Shown piece by piece: positions 44,791 through 64,000 of a DNA stretch of 64,000 nt. The stretch covers positions 8,506,899 through 8,570,898 of the forward strand of contig CM055275.1 of assembly GCA_029237695.1 (NCBI GenBank), in the 5' to 3' direction. Below the pieces are notes generated by a model that was not told the DNA's origin, did not search any database, and saw only the letters and a program-made list of their open reading frames with translations. Numbering within the stretch: the stretch's first letter is position 1; each line of letters opens with the position of its first letter. The stretch is from Conchocele bisecta (lineage: Eukaryota > Mollusca > Bivalvia > Lucinida > Thyasiridae). The position numbers and the translations under genes were made by a program.

Positions 44791-45430
44791 TTATTATACC
44801 CACTTTTTTTGGGGAAAAAAATGGGTATATTGTTTTCGTCACGGGTGTCCGTCCGTATGTCCGTCACGTTTCTTGTAACTCGAAAAACTTTTTCACCTTC
44901 ATACCTACGCGCCTGATATTTGGTATGTAGCTTCGTTATCATGTGCAGATGCGCAAAGTGAATTCGGATTTTTGACCTGACCCTCCATCATGGATTATCT
45001 CCCCCTTTCGGACTCGGAATTTCCCATTTTTTCCTTGTAACTCGAAAAACTTTTTCACCTTCATACCTACGCGCCTCATTTGCTATGTAGCTTCGTTATC
45101 ATGTGCAGATGCGCAAAGTGACTTCGGATTTTTCATCCGACCCTCCATCATGGATTATCTCCCCCGGACTTTCGACGCAAAAAAATCATCCTTGTAACTT
45201 TCGGACTCCACTATTACATACCTTTTTTCCGTAACTCGAAAAACTTTTTCACCTTAATACCTACTCGTCTGATATTTGGTTCGTTCGTAGCTTCGTTTTG
45301 ATGTGCTGATGCGCAAAGTGAATTCGGATTTTTTATCCGACCCTCCATCATGGATTACCTCCCCCTTTCGGACTTGGCATTTGGGGAAAGTGGGTATATT
45401 GCGATGGCGCGCCATCGACTTTTTCTAGTT
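44791..45430 (+). repeat. Tandem repeat family D, three units
   Basis: Units of roughly 180-190 bp: CTTGTAACTCGAAAAACTTT, TTCACCTTCATACCTACGCG, TAGCTTCGTTATCATGTGCA, GATGCGCAAAGTGA, ATGGATTATCTCCCCC. Bounded by 'ttgttttcgtcacgggtgtccgtcc' and 'gcgatggcgcgccatcgac'. Confidence 0.85.
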
Positions 45431-45639
45431 TATACTAATTAAATGCGTCGCCTGAAAAAATAATATTTTCGACAGATTATAAAGTAGGTACATGTATGAT
45501 CATTGAACATCAACAAATAAATACAGAGAATAAATAGTAATGTCCGTTAACATTTTAAGGAAACACGGTTATCGCCCCTGATATATGTGTGAAAATGTTC
45601 GTCTGATATTAACCCTTTCAACACCACAGACCTCTATAG

Positions 45640-45735
45640 AGACAATGTTTGCAAACAGTGCAGATCCAGATGAGCCGGCTCGTAACGAGCCATCTCATCA
45701 GGATCTCCACTCTTTGTTAATAATTTTAAACGTCG
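45640..45735. repeat. Palindromic GAGCCGGCTCGTAACGAGCC repeat
   Basis: CAGATCCAGATGAGCCGGCT followed by CGTAACGAGCC and ATCTCATCAGGATCTCCACT, the inverted relative of 9,450-9,510. Confidence 0.7.
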
Positions 45736-45861
45736 TACAGATTACCCTTTTAGAAGAATGGGATAATTTGAATGAACAAAATTAATGAAATAGCGTGAAA
45801 CATTGGCACAGGGCCATGATGAAAACACATTTTTATTTATTTATTTTTTATTATTTTTTAG

Positions 45862-46678
45862 CTCATCTGAGCGAAGCTCATGTGAGCTATTGTTACCGCA
45901 ATGTGTCCGTCGTCCGTGAACATTTTTAAACGTGTTCTCCTCGGTAACCATTGGGCCTATAGTCACCAAACTTCATGGTCATGGTCCTTGGGTAGGGGGA
46001 TTACAAAATTGTTAAAATGACGTCATATCACGTAATCCAAGATGGCCACCGTCTAAAAATAGCACAAATTTTTAAAAAATCTTCTTCTCAAGAACCGCCA
46101 ACCGGATTTCGACAAAACTTGGTAGGAATGATCGATGTTTCAAAGTTGATAAAATGGTGACCCCAGGGTCAAAAATGGGCGTGGCCCGTGGGGTCAAATT
46201 TTATTTTTGGCCGAATATGGTCATGTCATATATCAAATCGAAGGGATCAACAAGGCGATCACTCTGGTGCATTTTTTGTCAAAATCGGATGGTTATGTCA
46301 TCCAAGATGGCCACCGAAAGATCAAAAGGTCGTTTTTTTATTAGAGATTTCAAAATTCTTCTTCACATGAACCGCTTGGCCCATGGTAGCCAAACTTAAA
46401 AGCCTTTTCAGATTTGTTAAAATGGAGGTCATCGCTAATCCAAGATGGCCGCCGTCTAAAAATAGCATAGATTCTTAAAAAATCTTCTTCTCATGAACCG
46501 CCAGCCGGATTTCAACGAAACTCGTTAGGAATGATCGATGTACGAAATGCTCTTTCAAATTGTATGTGAAACACAAGGCTGGACGTGGTGGACAGCGTAC
46601 CGTGGCCCATGGTGGCCAAAAAAATAGCACAGTTTTTGTAAAACACATGAACTCAATGTCACATTCTCCTCTGGTGTT
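45862..46678 (+). repeat. Dispersed repeat family K, first copy
   Basis: It begins AGCTCATCTGAGCGAAGCTC. It carries ACCATTGGGCCTATAGTCAC, TCCAAGATGGCCACCGTCTA, ATTAGAGATTTCAAAATTCT and GAATGATCGATGT. A SINE (46,679-46,876) interrupts it inside CCTCTGGTGTT, and it ends 'catggagtgagcgaattcttgtttt' at about 46,915. A longer copy is at 49.26-50.73 kb. Confidence 0.8.
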
Positions 46679-46876
46679 AGGGATGGGTTGTGGGCGAGGG
46701 GTTAGAACACCGGACTTCCAATCTGGAGGTTGTGGGCTCAAACCTCGCCTTGGGCATAAAAAATACTTTCATAGTATTTCCATCCCACTGGTCTGTCGGA
46801 AGAGACTTTAAATTGTGGTCCCGTCTCTATATGACCTTAGCTGTTGATGGGACGTTAAACCCTTTCACTTTTTTTT
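46679..46876 (+). mobile_element. tRNA-derived SINE (S2) with perfect 11-bp target duplication
   Basis: CCTCTGGTGTT flanks it exactly (46,668-46,678 and 46,877-46,887). The head GGGCGAGGGGTTAGAACACC, an anticodon-stem-like GGACTTCCAATCTGG and B-box-like GTGGGCTCAAACCTCGCC resemble a tRNA. The body has AATACTTTCATAGTATTTCC and TGGTCCCGTCTCTATATGAC. The tail has CCTTAGCTGTTGATGGGACG, TTAAACC and an A/T-rich end. Diagnostic SINE structure: polymerase III boxes, about 198 bp, intact duplication. A second, degraded copy is at 61.81-61.98 kb. Confidence 0.9.
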
Positions 46877-46941
46877 CCTCTGGTGTTCATGGAGTGAGCG
46901 AATTCTTGTTTTAATCCTGATATATTATGCACTTTTAACCA

Positions 46942-47315
46942 ATATAGGAATGAATGGCCTTTTTGTGGAATTTATCGGGGTATAAACTTGGAAAAGTCGC
47001 GGGAATACTGGACGAAGGCCGTAAGGCCTCGCCCAGTATTCCCGCGACTTTTCCAAGTTTATATCCCCGATAAATTCCACAAAAAGGCCATTCATTCCTT
47101 ATATATAATTCCAGCATTTGAAATAAATTCATCAAGAAAATGTGTTTATTTTCCGTTTTCTTAAGAATTATTTTAAATGCGCCTGACGGTTACGGAAAGT
47201 AGTTCGGCATGGGAGTTTACTGGATATAAATTTTGGACAGAGCCTTGCTACGGACCAATCAAATGTTATGTAATTGTGTAAATATTTTTGTGCTGGAATT
47301 ATTGGAAGTTGCGCG
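46942..47315 (+). mobile_element. Fold-back element with AAGGCCATTCATTCC hairpin
   Basis: GGAATGAATGGCCTTTTTGT..GGAATTTATCGGGGTATAAAC..GACTTTTCC.. pairs with its inverse up to about 47,100 around a GAAGGCCGTAAGGCCTC loop. The 3' flank CACGGTTACGGAAAGTAGTT-type sequence and TCAAATGTTATGTAATTGTG to 47,315 is shared with 62,783-63,105. Confidence 0.8.
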
Positions 47316-47437
47316 ACGTCATGTGGGACTATACATGTATATAACACTGCCTTCACAATAATTGAAGAAAAAAGTAACATTATTGAATGGACAAAAACCC
47401 TCAATAAATATATTGTACCAATTAAAAGTTAGGTATG

Positions 47438-47722
47438 CTCCAGATAAGCTTTGTGTCTAAAGAGTATCATATCCATTGATTTCCAATTCACTGCGTATAT
47501 AAATGATAAAACAAATGAAAGTTAAAAATTCACTTCTTTGAGCTACAAAAAGCAATTTTACAGCTCATCTTAATGAATTTTCAACTTTGCTAGAGCAATT
47601 TGACTCATCAGTTTGAAAATCAATGAGTATTTCCAATTGTTGTGAGTATTTTGTACTCCGACTAAAATAAAACAAGTGCGTAAAATATACCAATACACAC
47701 CTTATCTGGAGCTCTGACAAAT
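47438..47722 (+). mobile_element. MITE family G copy
   Basis: GCTCCAGATAAGCTTTGTGT on the left and CACCTTATCTGGAGCTCTG on the right are inverted termini. The body has 'ttgagctacaaaaagcaattttacagctcat', GTTTGAAAATCAATGAGTAT and TGTGAGTATTTTGTACTCC. Other copies: 50,993-52,478 (interrupted), 52,476-52,798, 57,048-57,412 (inverted). Confidence 0.8.
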
Positions 47723-47780
47723 ATAAATTTATCCCAAATCAATCTGGACAAACCCAACATCCCAAATCAATCAATTCCAG

Positions 47781-62507
<14,727 letters not shown>

Positions 62508-62512
62508 GTAAG

Positions 62513-62645
62513 CAGTGCTCCAGATAAGTTTTGTATCCAGGGCTCCAGATAAGGAATTACAGTAAAGTTCCGCTATTAAGACCACTTGTGGGACTGAAGA
62601 AAAGTGGTCTTATTAGCGAGTCGGTCTTATTAGCGGACCTCGGCA
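62513..62645. mobile_element. G-type MITE ends and a pogo-like hairpin
   Basis: GCTCCAGATAAG occurs twice (62,517; 62,542), followed by TACAGTAAAGTTCCGCTATT, AAGACCACTT and a hairpin AAGTGGTCTTATTAGCG, the style of a pogo-like terminal repeat. The element is truncated. Confidence 0.6.
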
Positions 62646-62782
62646 AAAGAGCACATCTTAATATGACCATGGGCTACTGGTCCTTTATATGGTCATGGAA
62701 TAAAATATGGACACAATACAGTGTATAATTTAATATATGTATTAAGAAAATTCATAATTGATATATGTTTATTCATATATTT

Positions 62783-63105
62783 TTTATAGGAATGAATGGC
62801 CTTTTTGTGGAATTTATGGGGTATAAACTTGGAAAAGTCGCGGGAATTTCAAAGTTTATATCGCCGATAAATTCCACAAAAAGGCCATTCATTCCTTATA
62901 ATTCCAGCATTTTAAATAAATTCATCAAGAAAATGTGTTTATTTTCCGTTTTCTTAAGAATTATTTTAACTGCGCCTCACGGTTACGAAAAGTAGTTCGG
63001 CATGGGAGTTTACTGGGATATAAATTTTGGATAGAGACTTGCTACGTGCCAATCAAATGTTAGGGAATTGTGTAAATATTCTTGTGCTGGAATTAACATG
63101 TTATA
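62783..63105 (+). mobile_element. Fold-back element, second copy (AAGGCCATTCATTCC)
   Basis: Same arms and 3' flank as 46,942-47,315, but the loop and inner arms (about 60 nt) are deleted, leaving GTCGCGGGAATTTCAAAGTT. Confidence 0.85.
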
Positions 63106-63485
63106 CTGTACACTATATGAGAAATTTGCAACCAGTGTAGACCAATATCAACTTGGACATAATTATGTGCCATATAATCCATATAATCAGGGGCTGTGCT
63201 GGTCGCTGATCAGTTATGTGTGTGTTATGTTTCTGACACAAAAAATGTAGATCCTCAATGGTATGCAGTATGCAGATCGGTTTGCATTAGCAGATCACCT
63301 GAAGACCGCTCACATATGTCAGTAACCCTGTTTTCCCCATGACCGTCGCAAATTAATTGACAATTTTGTTATTGTCCGAGTACTTGCCCACACGAATAAC
63401 CCGATAATTGGCGAAGAATAATTGACACCGGTCGACTTTAATCTAGGCTGGCCACAAATGCCATACGCTTCATTTCTCCAGTCAC
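63106..63485. other. Intronic DNA, no feature recognised
   Basis: No exon or repeat that I can support. Confidence 0.4.
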
Positions 63486-63487
63486 GG

Positions 63488-63550
63488 CCACATATATATA
63501 TATATATATATAGTGAGGGCCGCGGGTTCGAGTCTCTACCCTTTCAGCAA
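63488..63550 (+). repeat. (TA)n tract followed by a B-box-like site
   Basis: A TATATATATATATATATATA microsatellite (63,492-63,513), then GGGCCGCGGGTTCGAGTCTC, in which GGTTCGAGTCT resembles an RNA polymerase III B box. Too little remains to call a SINE. Confidence 0.5.
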
Positions 63551-63607
63551 CTGTTTTTCAGTACCAGTCTAGTGTCTTGATATCACAGCAAGGCTCGGCA
63601 CTAACCT

Positions 63608-63913
63608 GTAGCCTATTTCACCAACCTTGCAAAGCATACTTTTCTAGCAAACTATACTTTGAGGGAGAAATTTTCAATTTTTAGGATAAATTTATTAATT
63701 TTTATTATACTGAATTTATTACATTATCACAGCCATTATGGCTGTGATAATGTAATAAATTCAGTATAATAATTCTGCATACTTTTAATCATGAAATACA
63801 TGCATTTATTAGTTCTATTTGAAATAATGCATTTCAGGAAAAATAAATGATTACTCCCTCGAAGTATGCTTTGCTAGAAAAGTGTACTTCGCAATTTTGA
63901 TGAAATCGGCTAC
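63608..63913. mobile_element. MITE family M1, complete
   Basis: GTAGCCTATTTCACCAACCT to TTTGATGAAATCGGCTAC, central hairpin CACAGCCATTATGGCTGTG. About 306 bp. Confidence 0.9.
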
Positions 63914-63927
63914 TGGTATTCTCTGCC

Positions 63928-64000
63928 ACCAATCATACGCGAACAATGCAGATCCTGAGCAGACTGTGCGGATGCACAGGCTGATCTGGATCTACACGGG
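63928..64000. repeat. Start of a dispersed repeat running out of the window
   Basis: 'gcagatcctgagcagactgtgcggatgcacaggctgatctggatctacac' is phrased like a common bivalve dispersed repeat (recollection). Only its beginning is here. Confidence 0.45.

Overview
This is intron-bearing animal DNA. It is AT-rich, carries 100-nt-scale exons separated by kilobase introns with GT..AG borders, and is dense in short interspersed, fold-back and tandem repeats. The one clear host gene is the 5' part of a SIN3 transcriptional co-repressor gene on the + strand. The repeat content (SINEs ending in an ACCTTAGCTGTTGAT..CGTTAAAC tail, tandem arrays carrying phrases such as AAGGTCAAGGTCACATACTT or AAGATGGCCGCC, many palindromic MITEs) is what I associate with marine bivalve molluscs. 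That assignment rests on recollection of repeat style, and the species cannot be named.

Layout. Positions 1-36,560 are a gene-poor transposon graveyard. It holds an element bounded by TCACCGCGA arrays (about 1.8-3.5 kb), SINE-like copies, pogo/Tigger-like elements, decayed LINE tails (6.3, 11.3-11.9 and 22.7-23.7 kb), a broken Ty3/gypsy pol fragment (13.2-13.9 kb), a 2.2-kb satellite of 55-bp units (14.2-16.4 kb), two fold-back TTTATCCCGTCAACAC elements (one containing a 500-N gap), a LINE ORF1 remnant (30.3-30.8 kb), a TTAA-flanked long-inverted-repeat element (31.5-32.9 kb) and an ACGTC-bounded transposon inserted precisely into a tandem repeat (33.8-36.0 kb). Positions 36.9-37.1 kb hold a possible promoter and first exon. 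Positions 38.6-47.4 kb are again repeats, including a hAT-like relic with a BED-finger peptide on the minus strand (40.5-41.5 kb).

From 47,781 to 62,507 seven coding segments give a phase-consistent reading of about 363 codons. They cover the SIN3 N-terminal low-complexity region, PAH1 (two exons), a Pro/Gln linker and PAH2 (three exons). The rest of the gene (HDAC-interaction region, PAH3, PAH4) lies beyond the window. The introns are packed with MITEs, a pogo-like element and tandem repeats.

The most unusual signal is inside SIN3. The intron before the PAH1 exon carries six tandem copies of that exon's own 3' splice site plus exon head (53.16-53.93 kb), five with an acceptor, in the PAH1 frame and in phase with the preceding exon. 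The genuine exon has a 35-nt insertion that breaks this ancestral frame and supplies new candidate acceptors. A similar acceptor-plus-exon-head copy of the linker exon lies 77 nt after exon 4. I also argue that the 500-N gap is artificial, because its two flanks overlap by 18 bp.
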